Below are positions 1-9,667 of a stretch of DNA of 20,568 nucleotides, one piece after another. The stretch comes from Phallusia fumigata (Eukaryota > Chordata > Ascidiacea > Phlebobranchia > Ascidiidae), in contig QXVZ01000785.1 in assembly GCA_008931825.1 (NCBI GenBank), forward strand, positions 1-20,568, written 5' to 3'. The notes under the pieces are model-generated. The model was given only the letters and a program-made list of their open reading frames with translations. It was not told where the DNA came from and did not search any database. How positions within the stretch are numbered: the first letter of the stretch is position 1; the number at the start of each line of letters is the position of its first letter. The translations under genes and the position numbers were made by a program.

Positions 1-2040
1 CCACATTCTTTATCTGCATTCGTCACAATAGGACAACTATGTCGTCACAATGGGCTGTGATGCCCTGTCAACATCGAGGTGATACTATTTCCTTCGGGGC
101 TCGCAATCAGCAGAGATTGTTACGTCACATAATTAATTGATGTGCGTAAAAGTTGATGCAACAATGACGAACTTCCGTTATCTCTTTTCTATACTTCTAA
201 ACTTTTTTGCCAGTTGTTGATTGTTGTTTAACCAATTGTTAGAAGCACAAAAGACCTGCAAGTAACTTCAGTGCAATGAGGTCTGGAATGTGTTATTTGG
301 AAGATTCAATAATCAATCTTAAAAGTAAGAGATTCTGCGGATTTAGAACTAAATTAGTCGTTGCGTTGTAATTCAGACACTTTTTTGGCAAACAGAATAT
401 CGATAATAAAACTTTTTTTGGATGATGTATTATTCTGGAATAACGCATATTCAAGTGTGCAGATTTTATTTGATTCCAGACGCGTCATTAGCAGGTTGGT
501 ATGTAAACTTCGTGGTTTACAAGTTTGGCAGCGAATTCATCAAATCTTTTCAACCGTACAACAGTCGAGCCAGTTGTTCGCTTCGCTGAGGCGGCGGTAC
601 GTTCTCAAATATTCCATCTTGTCTTGTAATAACGGTGTAGCTATACAGCGCGTTCAAATTTCGACGTCCTAACGTTGCGCAGCTATTTCCGGCTTTGTGA
701 TTGTTTTAGTGGAATTGTGTCGCTATGTTTTTTTCACCGAGCGAAATCAACTGAAATCGATGTATTGCAGTAATTTTCGGTCACCCAAATGTTTGGGTTT
801 TCTGACCTAAAACCCGAAAAACATTGATGCATATGTTGTTGACAAACATATTTTGTTTTTGTGTGAAAATGACGTTGGGCGTACAATATGACGTCGAACT
901 TGTTATGACGTCATCGTTAGAACAATATGACGTAAAAATGAATACCGTTGCCTCAAAAAGGTCCCTTTCTTGAAGGTTTTTAAANCCAAATCGATGTATT
1001 GCAGTAATTTTCGGTCACCTAAATGATTTTTCTGACCTAAAACACTGATGGATATGTTGTTGACAAACATATTTTGTTTTTGAGTGAAAATGACGTTGGG
1101 CGTACAATATGACGTCGAACTTGTTATGACGTCATCGTTAGAACAATATGACGTAAAAATGAATACCGTTGCCTCAAAAAGGTCCCTTTCTTGAAGGTTT
1201 TTAAACATTTGCTCTCAAATGCCGATGAAATCTGTAAGTGTAAACGGGACTCCGCAAAACAGGTTGAACGGATTAACCTGATACCTGTGAATAACGAACC
1301 ACAACAAAACAATGAAAGCAAGAAGTGAAAGAAAAGTAGGTTAATTGTTACAAACAAAGGCTATTGTGTGTTTACTCCTCTAAGCTGCACCATTGTCGCG
1401 TAATTAGCTGGCAATAGGCCTGCATTGTGACGCCACAACACGTTTTAATTTGTCCAGTGTCGGTCCAGACAGTTGTTTATACGCACTGCCCTTTTTGCAG
1501 TGCACAGTTTCGCAGCTACTAGATTAGAAACGCTCTTGTTGCATAGTTCACCTTCAGGGCAGTGGCAGTTTGTCAACGGCGTTCTTGCAGTCACAAAGAT
1601 TTGTAGTGAAGCTTTCACAGATGCAGTTTGCTAGGGCGCAGGGAAATTAGAATCTGCCTTACTGCAGCAATTTAGAACATTTTTTCGGGTGAGAAAAGGC
1701 AGCAAGCAATTTTGATATTCCAGGTTGGTTGCTATATGTAGCAAACAAAAGGAGTTGATTTTAATTTTTGTACAAAATTTTGTTGTATTTAATCGTTGCA
1801 TTAGCATTGGGTTATAGGGTGGCATGGACAGGTACCACCATACCAGCAACAAGTCACTTGTTTCATATCATGCACACACACACATGTTGGTCAACACCAA
1901 AACAGAATGATTCAACAAACAAATGCAACCCTGGTGAAATCACTGGCCTCCTGACTGTGTAGACATGATGCCCGAACATATTGTGCTCGTTTGTAGTGTT
2001 GTTTGGCTGCCAGGAAGTCGTAGTCAGTGCGGAAACAATA
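1..2040. other. Upstream region with no supported gene
   Basis: I see no convincing exon here in either strand. The open frames (for example 361-672, which starts at TTG) show no recognisable domain and no matching pair of splice sites. The stretch has several TGACGT-type motifs (TGACGTCA at 906-913 and again at 1127-1134 in a duplicated segment), a short (CA)n run near 1873, and a 7-bp hairpin at 1483-1503. It may hold the promoter or non-coding 5' exons of the first ACSL gene, but nothing in the sequence proves that. Confidence 0.5.
751..1205. repeat. Near-identical direct duplication flanking an n (likely unmerged allele overlap)
   Basis: Bases 751-984 and 986-1205 are the same sequence with a few substitutions and small indels: the second copy lacks short pieces after its CACCTAAATG and near CTAAAAC. 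They abut a single n at 985. This pattern, with one copy ending exactly at the n and the other starting just after it, is what two overlapping contigs of different haplotypes give when they are placed end to end without being merged. A true tandem duplication is possible but less likely, since three other n positions in the window show the same pattern. Confidence 0.8.
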
Positions 2041-3369
2041 CTCTAAACACGAATCTTGCGTAATTCCTATTTTAAGCAACCTTCGCTGGTGACGTAATCG
2101 CTTACGTCACCTTAAATATCCGCCGATCCCCATAGTGGACAACTTCTACATGCATGACGTTGCGGTTTGAGGAGTTTTTGAATTATTTATGCTTCGTCAT
2201 GCTCATGACGTCACATGTTGATTTTCGCTGCTGAATTTAAGTTCTTGAAGCTCTTGCTGGGTTTAACAAGGTCAATCGTGGCAATCGATTTGAATTTGTG
2301 AAAAAATTTGGAAAGTCGGTTTTGCAAGCTCATGCCTGCATTCTAACAATGTGTCATGTTTTGACAAAATTCACAAAACAATGCAGTTCTTTGTTAGTAG
2401 ATGACAGAATGTTACTTAAATGTGAAAAGCTTTGTTTAAATTAACAATGTACAAGTGTTGGCAGACGTATAATTGATGGAAGTGAACGTATGTTTGCAAA
2501 CCTATTGGTACACCTAAGTTATTGTGCAACATTTTCAGGTAAACTAGATTTTCTTTTGTGAAAATTTGCTAAAAATTTCAAAATGTCGGAGGAACAAACA
2601 ACGGCACCTGCGGCTTCGGATGAATGCGAACAACAATCGGAAAACCCTGCACAAGAAGTAGAACAAACAAATGACCAAGAACAACAACAATCCGAAGAAC
2701 CTGAAGTGGCNCTCCATACACGAATCTTGCGTAATTTCTTTTTTAAGCAACCTTCGCTGGTGACGTAATCGCCTACGTCACCTTAAATATCCGCCGCTCC
2801 CCATAGTGGACAACTTCTACATGCATGACGTTGCGGTTTGGGGAGTTTTTGAATTATTTATGCCTCGTCATGCTCATGACGTCACATGTTGATTTTCGCT
2901 GCTGAATTTAAGTTCTTGAAACTCTTGCTGGGTTTAACAAGGTCAATCGTGGCAATCGATTTGAATTTGTGAAAAAAATTTTGAAAGTCGGTTTTGCAAG
3001 CTCATGCCTGCATTTTAATTTGACAAAATTCACAAAACAATGCAGTTCTTTGTTAGTAGATGACAAAATGTTACTTAAATGTGTAAAGCTGTGTTTAAAT
3101 TTACAATGTACAAGTGTTGGCAGACGTATAACGGATGGAAATTGATGTATGTTTGCAAACCTATTGGTACATCTAAGTTATTGTGCAACATTTTCAGGTA
3201 AACTAGATTTTCTTTTGTAAAAATTTGCTAAAAATCTAAAAATGTCGGAGGAACAAACAACGGCCCCTGCGGCTTCGGATGAATGCGAACCACAATCGGA
3301 AAACCCTACACAAGAAGTAGAACAAACAAATGACAAGGAACAACAACAATCCGAAGAACCTGAAGTGGC
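2041..3369. repeat. 670-bp direct duplication around n at 2711, containing a false partial exon 1
   Basis: Bases 2041-2710 match 2712-3369 almost throughout, with scattered substitutions and small indels. The first copy stops at the n in mid-codon of the ACSL exon 1 (2583-2710, starting [16 protein letters not shown]). The second copy goes on into the complete exon 1 (3242-3568). The match starts right after the n and ends right before it, as expected for an unmerged overlap of two alleles. I therefore treat 2583-2710 as the second allele of exon 1 and not as an extra gene or exon. Confidence 0.85.
3196..3197 (+). promoter_or_regulatory. Candidate 3' splice acceptor upstream of ACSL copy A start (outron or 5' UTR intron)
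   Basis: The sequence CATTTTCAG ending at 3197 is a good acceptor and lies 44 bases before the ATG at 3242. No donor or 5' exon is evident nearby. In ascidians many mRNAs receive a spliced leader at such a site, so this may be a trans-splice acceptor; an ordinary 5' UTR intron is the alternative. The base after the AG begins GTAAAC, itself donor-like. The same site is present in the duplicated allele at 2537-2538. Confidence 0.4.
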
Positions 3370-3568
3370 AGCGCAACAAGAAGAAAAACAACAAGAAGAG
3401 CAACAACAGCAAGAACCAGAACAACAAGAAGAAAACAAACAACCGGAACAAGTTGATGAAAAACCTGAAAACGGCAGCGCACCACAAACGGAAGGAGGGG
3501 ACCCCCTGTGTCGGTTTAAGAGCATTCCACTCGACGAATTTTACCTTAAACAATCCCTGCCCGTTGGG
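3242..3568 (+). CDS. Exon 1 of ACSL copy A: Gln/Glu-rich N-terminus
   Basis: 109 codons, phase 0 at the donor GGTAAGC. After [16 protein letters not shown] the protein is almost pure Q, E, N, K, P up to about residue 83. It then enters a normal-looking stretch, [18 protein letters not shown]. The DNA is a CAA/GAA-rich, purine-biased low-complexity tract prone to length change. The homologous exon of copy B has only 75 codons, so the difference lies in this tract. Mammalian ACSL1/5/6 carry a hydrophobic anchor in this region; none is visible here. A cytosolic or protein-anchored enzyme, or an alternative first exon outside what I can recognise, are both possible. Confidence 0.85.
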
Positions 3569-6500
3569 GTAAGCGATGTTTTATTGTATTGTGTCGAAAC
3601 TATGGCACTGTTCAAAACAGTGGTTCCCAAACTTTTTTGACGTCAAATACCTCCTTGGTTGGAAACCACTGTTTTAAACAGAGATATATTTTGCAGGACA
3701 ATAACGCAGAACGAGCGTCGCCTTGTCTTTACAACGGACAGATAATTCATTACATCGACCCCGAAGTTCGAACCCTGCATGACGTGTTCCTGCGCGGATT
3801 GAGGATTTCGGGTGAGAAAACTTAAAACAAGTTGAAATCAGCAAACACTTGCTTCACAAACATTTCTATTGCAAACTTCTGTTAACTCATTGGTTTGTTA
3901 ATCTTCCGTTATAAATTTCCTTCTATAAATTGATTATTTTTATGTTGGTGTAGCTTTATTAAAAACATAACTTCCAAGTAACTTGTATACAGTGAATACA
4001 TTGTAATGCAAACGTAAAAAAATAGGAACATAAGGCATTGATTGAAAAGTAGCTTGAATAAACGCAACTGCTTAGTGGATACAGTTCACTAATAATCAGT
4101 CACAGCGATTATTGAAACGTTTGCAATAAAATGTGCTCACTATATATTTCCTAGGTCATCTTTGGACCTAGGAAGTTGACGAAGTGACAGTGCCAAAAAA
4201 GTATTGGTGGTTGAAAAAATTTCCAGCTTTGGGCAAATTCACAAAAAATGTGTCTCTTTGGACAAAATTAAATCCAACACCTCCCAATATATTTTCTCTA
4301 GAGGGCGGACCTTGCCTGGGATGGCGTCCTGCTCCGGATCAAGGTTACAAGTGGTTGACCTACCAACAAGTTCTCGACCGTGTTCAACATTTCGGATCAG
4401 GACTTCTGCTAGAGGGCGCTACAGCCGACACGTCGCAGTTTATCGGAATTTTCTCGCAGAATCGAGTTGAATGGAAAGTTGCGGAACAAGCTTGCAACTC
4501 TTATTCCATGGTTCTGGTGACTTTATACGACACTTTGGGGGCTGCAGCCATTGAACATATCGTGAAACAATGTAAGTATTGGATCACTTCTCTTAATACA
4601 TGTAAAGAAGTTGTAAGGAAATCTTGGCCTAAAACGTAGTTGTTATGTGTCCTGCCTTATTTACTAAACTTACTCACAAACTTTACAAATTACACGAGTT
4701 TTTTTCAGTTTTGTGGCGTTTATATGACTAATGTTTTTGGGCTTGTGTAGAAGTGAAAATATCAAGTCGTGTCGCAAGAATCTGCTGCAAAGCCCTATGT
4801 TGCTCCCAAAATAAAAAAGTCACCCAACCAAAAAACACGTGAGCCACTACAAGCGAAAAAAACAAGCCGAACTTTACGTTGTTACGTGATAATTAGGTCA
4901 CAATACGGCAAAAGTCGAAACATTTTGTTCTAACATTGAGTTTTTCGTATCTGCAGGTGAACTTCAGTATATAGTGGTGGACACCAATAAGAAAGTTTCA
5001 ACGCTTCTCAAGTCAGTGAAGGACGGAAAATTCTCGGTCAAATTGATTATCATTGTAGAAGCACCTGATGACGAGAACAAGAAATTGGCGGAAGAATGCG
5101 GGGTCAAGGTCATGACCTTCAACGAGGTCGAGGAGATTGGAAAAGCTAACTTGAAGGATTTTGTGGTAAGATGTGTTTTTTGTGTGGACAATTGGATTTT
5201 GTATTATTGAGACAAAAAACGTCAATGGCGTTTTGAAATCAAAAAATTTGAATCAATTTTCACCTGATTTACCTTTTTTCAGATCTTTTACCTTTGTGAA
5301 ATAATAAATAATTAGGTTTATAATTATTAACACAGAGGTGTCACTTTTCAGCCCCCAAAGCCTGCAGATTTAAACACGATCTGTTACACAAGCGGGACAA
5401 CTGGTCAACCGAAGGGGGTAATGCTGACACACGGAAATATTGTCGCCAACCAAAACGGAGTTTACGCAACTGGAAGATCGGTAGGATATTGTTTTCGGAA
5501 ACGCTGGTATTCAGTTGATACCAACGGTTTCCAACGATATTCAACTTTTCCTGTTCCACTGCTAATGGAGGGCGTTTTCGATTTTTTTTCTTTTATCGCC
5601 AACTTGCAGCCTATAAGGACCAACAGGTCGCGTATGATTGATAAGACCTTAACAATACTCAGCAATGGAAATGACTTTGTAAGTCATTGGTTAACAAAAA
5701 AATCACGTGAACTATCACTCGACGATGGACATAAACTTTTGCAAAATTCAAAAACGTTTACCCAAAATTTATCACCGTTTTTGTGTTTTAGCATTTCTTT
5801 CAAATGGATCGTAATGACGTCTACATTTCCTATCTGCCATTGGCTCATATATTCGAACGACTTCTCGCCGTCCAGATGCAATTTGTGGGGGCAAGGTAAC
5901 TGATGACATTCGTTACTAAACTTCTGTGCGATTCAACTGCTTTGTATGCCACTTAAGGCTTTAATTAACTTGACTGTATTGCTTTTGATATGTGTTTTAT
6001 AAACTGTTGTGTATGCTTCAGGCATAGTCTTACCACAAACGTTCAAAAATTCCTCTGTATTTCGTTTGCTTGATACATGTGTAAATGCTATACAGGGTAT
6101 GTTTACAATAAAATTTTCGCTCAAAGTAACCACTACGCGATGAAATTAAAACTGAGCGCACCCGACTACATAGGACAAAGTGCTTGAACACCAACTTGCG
6201 TATTTCGTCCGGTAAAGTTTTCATCTTTTACCTTCCAGCATGGGATATTACCAGGGGAACGTGAAACTTCTGCTGGACGACATTGCGGTGCTGAGACCAA
6301 CCGCTTTTCCTATGGTCCCACGGCTGGTGAACAGAATTTATGATAAGGTAAAAATCTGAAACAAGGTTTTCGGACCGAATGAAACGAGCATGCACTGAAC
6401 ACTCGGTACCGAGCAGCCAGGTTTTCAATGCTCGGTACCAATATTTGCTAAATATCGCATTATGATGATGAGCAAAAATCAAACAAGTTTAAGCTACGAC

Positions 6501-9111
6501 GCGAGAATTCAAACAAGCTTCGAAAAAAGGAAAAATCAAAAAAGAGCCCAGCTATATAGAATGAAAAGAACATCGACCACCAAACTGTTGTTACGTCATA
6601 CGACTGTGACATCATAATCAACATAAGACACGCTGTGTTCGACCAAACAATGCCTTTGTAGTTTCAACCAATTCCCATCTTAAAAAAATCCTGGCTTTCA
6701 AATCCTAATCAAATCCACCCAACTTCGATGGAATCTGTTTCTACGCGGCGGCGCTTTACACGTTAACATCAAAATAGTTCATTGCTTAATAAGTCGACCC
6801 CACGTTTTCAGATTCATGCTGGAGTCGCTGGGTCCTCGATCAAGAAGTTTCTTTTGGACAAAGCTCACAAATCGAAACTGGCAAAGTTGAAGAAGGGAAT
6901 TGTAACTCGGAATACAATCTGGGACACTTTGGTTTTTAAGTAAGTTTGCTTGAATCAATCAAAGTGTCAGAAATATTTGATCAAGACTTGATGTTTTTGT
7001 AGAAAAGTTCAGAATCTGGTTGGGGGTCGTGTGCGGTTTTGCATAACAGGGGCCGCCCCTGTTTCAGTCGATGTCCTCAACTTCATGAGATGCGCGTTGG
7101 GAGTTTACTTCACAGAAGGTAAGTCACCGGTCGCAATTTTGTTTCGTGATAAACCAAAAATTGTATACATGTGTACAACGAATAAGCGTCGCCCAGATAG
7201 TAGAGCGCCAACATTAAATGGAGTAAGGTTGGGGGTTTAATTCTCACTACAAGCGTGTCTATAGCTAAAGTGCAATAAGAAGATAGAAGCCAGTAATTGT
7301 GTGTAAAACATTTTCTACGTTTCGACAAACGCTGTTGTCATCATCAGCCTCATATAACTTGAAGCAGTTAACCAAAGGAAAATCTTTCTATCATACAGGC
7401 TACGGACAAACAGAAAGTTGTTGCGGAATTTCCATCACTGTTCCGGGTGATTACCAGACAGGAAGTGTTGGAACTCCTGTACTTTGCAACCAAGTTAAGT
7501 TGGTTGATGTTCCCGAGAAGAATTACTTCGCCAAGGATGGGAAGGGCGAGATCTGCGCCAAAGGAGCAAATATTTTCAAGGGGTATTACAAAAACGAGGA
7601 AAAAACAAAAGAAACTCTTGATGAGGAAGGATGGCTTCACACTGGTGATGTTGGAATGTGGTTGCCGGTGGGTGTTTGTGGTAGTTTGCAGTTGAGTTTT
7701 TTTGCAGTCATGATTTTCCCAATGAAGGCAAATAGAAAAAAGAAATATTGTTGTGATGAATCATAACGGTCAAAATATCACCCAACCATCTATAAGGAAA
7801 GTTATATTTTCACAAATATTCCAAGTTAATGCTGCCTGCCCCATGAAGACGTTTTTCAAGAAGTTTCACATTCGCCTTTTTAAAAGTTTTTGTTTGAGTT
7901 TGAAAGAAATTTGAAATAGAAGTTAGACATTTTGTTTTTTTAATGTTAATTATTAATACTTTTTCTTTAGAACGGAGCTTTGAAGATAATTGACCGCAAG
8001 AAGCACATTTTCAAACTTGCACAAGGAGAATATATCGCACCTGAGAAAATCGAACAAGTTCTTGTCCAATCACCAGCTGTTGGTCAGGTTCGTGAGAAAA
8101 CCTATTTACTTTCTGCATCCAACAGTGGAAAAGCCAGTACAGATTTAAGCATCTCGTATCGTTAACGTCTCTTTGCAACAGGCCGCAGTGTTTGAGGAGG
8201 CCTCCATAGACATAAACGCACCTATATTGGCGTAAAGTTTTTTATTAACAAAAATACTTCCCTAAAAGCCAGGGAATGTATCGGTTAAGTAATCCTTGTA
8301 ACTTAGTACAGCGAGAAAGTTTGGGCAGTTTTAAGCTTGTACACTTGTACTGATCATTACAACAATTACTACAATCTGATTAGAAACAAAACATACTCGC
8401 TGTCGCGGTAACATAGAAACCTGGTACTGAAGTACCTGTGTCAGTTTATAAATTGTTTGTAATGAACCTTTGTCTGTTTTTTCACGACAGGCGTTTTTAT
8501 ACGGTGAAAGTTTGAAGGCTACGGTCGTCGCCATTATAATCCCTGATCCCGAAGCGTTATGTGATTGGTGTTCATCTAAGGGTGAAAACGGAAGTTATGA
8601 AGAGCTCTGTGGGAAGGAATCAGTGAACAAACTAATTCTTGATGATATCTGTGCTTTGGGAAAACTCAGAGGTCTAAACTCCTTCGAACTTGTAAGTGAA
8701 ATATTCTTCGATGACAAGACTGCATCGATAAGTTTGAAACTCAGGGAAAATTTGATTTTTTGCGTTCTTCCTCATTGCGGTTCTCTCATATATTGTGATA
8801 TTTTTTTATGATTCGGAATCTGTTAACTTGAATATAGTTCAACCTACCGCGTTTAATGGCATTATGTTACGATGGGGTTAGAACCCATAACCTTGCGAAC
8901 ATAAGGCAGACGCGCAACTCAGCACCACCACAGAATAATGTTGTTTAACATAATCCCGCATTTCTCTTGACAGCCGAAAAGAATTCATCTTGGAACGGAA
9001 TTATTCAGCGTTGAAAATGACATGTTGACTCCGACATTCAAATCCAAACGACCCCAGATTGAAGCGAGATACAAACAAGAAATTGAAAAGTTGTATGAGG
9101 GTTTACAGTAG
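3242..9111 (+). CDS. ACSL: Long-chain acyl-CoA synthetase, ACSL1/5/6 clade (copy A)
   Basis: Exons: 3242-3568, 3697-3811, 4302-4571, 4957-5165, 5352-5480, 5792-5895, 6239-6347, 6812-6939, 7003-7118, 7399-7667, 7971-8087, 8491-8691, 8974-9111. All junctions are GT/AG, phases agree and the frame stays open to TAG: 743 residues, against about 700 usual. The enzyme joins long-chain fatty acids to CoA using ATP. Seen: ATP-binding loop [11 protein letters not shown] (319-329), GYGQTE (503-508), WLHTGD with Asp586, and the fatty-acyl-CoA-synthetase signature running into [23 protein letters not shown] (598-620). The [14 protein letters not shown] version marks the ACSL1/5/6 clade rather than ACSL3/4. 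Residues 1-85 are Gln/Glu-rich, and I see no membrane anchor like that of mammalian ACSL1. The ATG context is aaaATGT. The donor after exon 11 (GTTCGT) is weak. I saw no AATAAA in the 550 bases after the stop. Confidence 0.93.
3608..3681. mobile_element. 74-bp near-palindromic fold-back element, hAT-MITE-like
   Basis: The two halves are inverted copies: the left arm CTGTTCAAAACAGTGGTTCC is matched by the complement of the right arm with few mismatches. The centre is the 10-base palindrome TTGACGTCAA, which has TGACGTCA at its core. CAGTGGTTCCCAAAC-type ends are typical of hAT-family non-autonomous elements. It sits in intron 1 of ACSL copy A and ends 16 bases before exon 2. No clear 8-bp target duplication remains, so the hAT assignment is tentative, while the palindrome itself is plain. 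Confidence 0.6.
7187..7255 (+). repeat. tRNA-derived SINE-like piece in intron 9 of ACSL copy A
   Basis: The segment reads like a decayed tRNA: an A-box-like AGATAGTAGAGCG near 7194-7206 and a B-box-like GGGGGTTTAATTC near 7231-7243, spaced as in a tRNA. It is not a functional tRNA, because no good acceptor stem is visible. It is most simply an old SINE head. Its 3' limit is not clear. Confidence 0.45.
8865..8932 (-). repeat. tRNA-derived SINE-like piece in intron 12 of ACSL copy A
   Basis: On the minus strand the sequence holds a good T-arm, ATGGG-TTCTAAC-CCCAT (8873-8889 on the plus strand), with a tRNA-like D and anticodon region before it (GCTGAGTTGCGCGTCTGCC). The anticodon stem does not close properly, so it is a SINE head or tRNA pseudogene rather than a working tRNA. 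Confidence 0.5.
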
Positions 9112-9667
9112 CTACTGCTGGCACGTAATCTAGTATGGATAGTAGATTTAATCACTCGATGCGGAGACAGTCAGCCGCTTAGTATTTTCCCCACATGTTT
9201 ATTACACTGCATTTATCCAATCTATGTCAATGCAATAGTATGTTGTGTCTAACAAGTGCCTTCTACATCGCCACGTTTACGAACATTATTCGTTCTGCCT
9301 CACGAAACTGTAATAATACATTATCGTCAGTGTGACGTACAATTACGCAGTATGACGTCACATTTCCAACTGTTCAGACACGCCGACGTTTTGTGTGTAA
9401 ATAGAATTGGTAATTGTTTCGTATTCAATGCAATCAATCATGTTAAGTTGTGTATCAGTTTTTAGTGCGATTTGAAAATATTTCGAACTTTTTTTGTTGC
9501 TTCACTGATGGATTTGACATGTTGTAACCAAGTTATTCTGTATTCGATTTTTACTGGTTTGCGAGAACAAAAAAGTTCGTCTAAACTGTTTTTGTCAATT
9601 GCAGAAAACTCTAGGAATTTCAAACTCGATTTAATTTAATCATACTGTTGTAAAAAAATCCACCAAA
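9112..9667. other. Intergenic spacer between the two ACSL genes
   Basis: 556 bases separate the stop of copy A from the ATG of copy B. That is longer than the very short spacers usual for tunicate operons, so separate transcription is more likely. The spacer contains TGACGTCA at 9353-9360, TGACGTAC at 9333 and an acceptor-like site at 9603-9604. I see no canonical AATAAA and no coding signal; the open frame at 9256-9465 shows no recognisable domain. Confidence 0.6.
9603..9604 (+). promoter_or_regulatory. Candidate 3' splice acceptor upstream of ACSL copy B start
   Basis: TTTTTGTCAATTGCAG ends at 9604, 63 bases before the ATG at 9668. It is a well-formed acceptor with a pyrimidine tract and no evident donor upstream. 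Its position parallels the one before copy A. It may be a spliced-leader acceptor (outron end) or the end of a 5' UTR intron. The sequence alone cannot tell which. Confidence 0.4.

Noticed and set aside
361..672. 103-codon plus-strand open frame near the start of the window
   Set aside because: It starts at TTG, shows no family resemblance that I know and has no paired splice sites. It is within the length expected by chance.
1483..1503. 7-bp hairpin GCACTGC...GCAGTGC
   Set aside because: A single short hairpin in non-coding eukaryotic DNA is expected by chance, with nothing around it to give it a role.
3178..3553. Long minus-strand frames rich in Cys, Ser or Phe opposite exon 1, and the same opposite 9620-9843
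   Set aside because: They are the antisense of the CAA/GAA-rich Gln/Glu exon; the low-complexity tract simply lacks stops on the other strand.
4184..4301. In-frame open extension upstream of ACSL copy A exon 3, starting MTVPKKYWW
   Set aside because: It is intronic: the paralogue has an acceptor at the homologous place and the exon starting at 4302 joins exon 2 in phase. The extra residues do not resemble ACSL.
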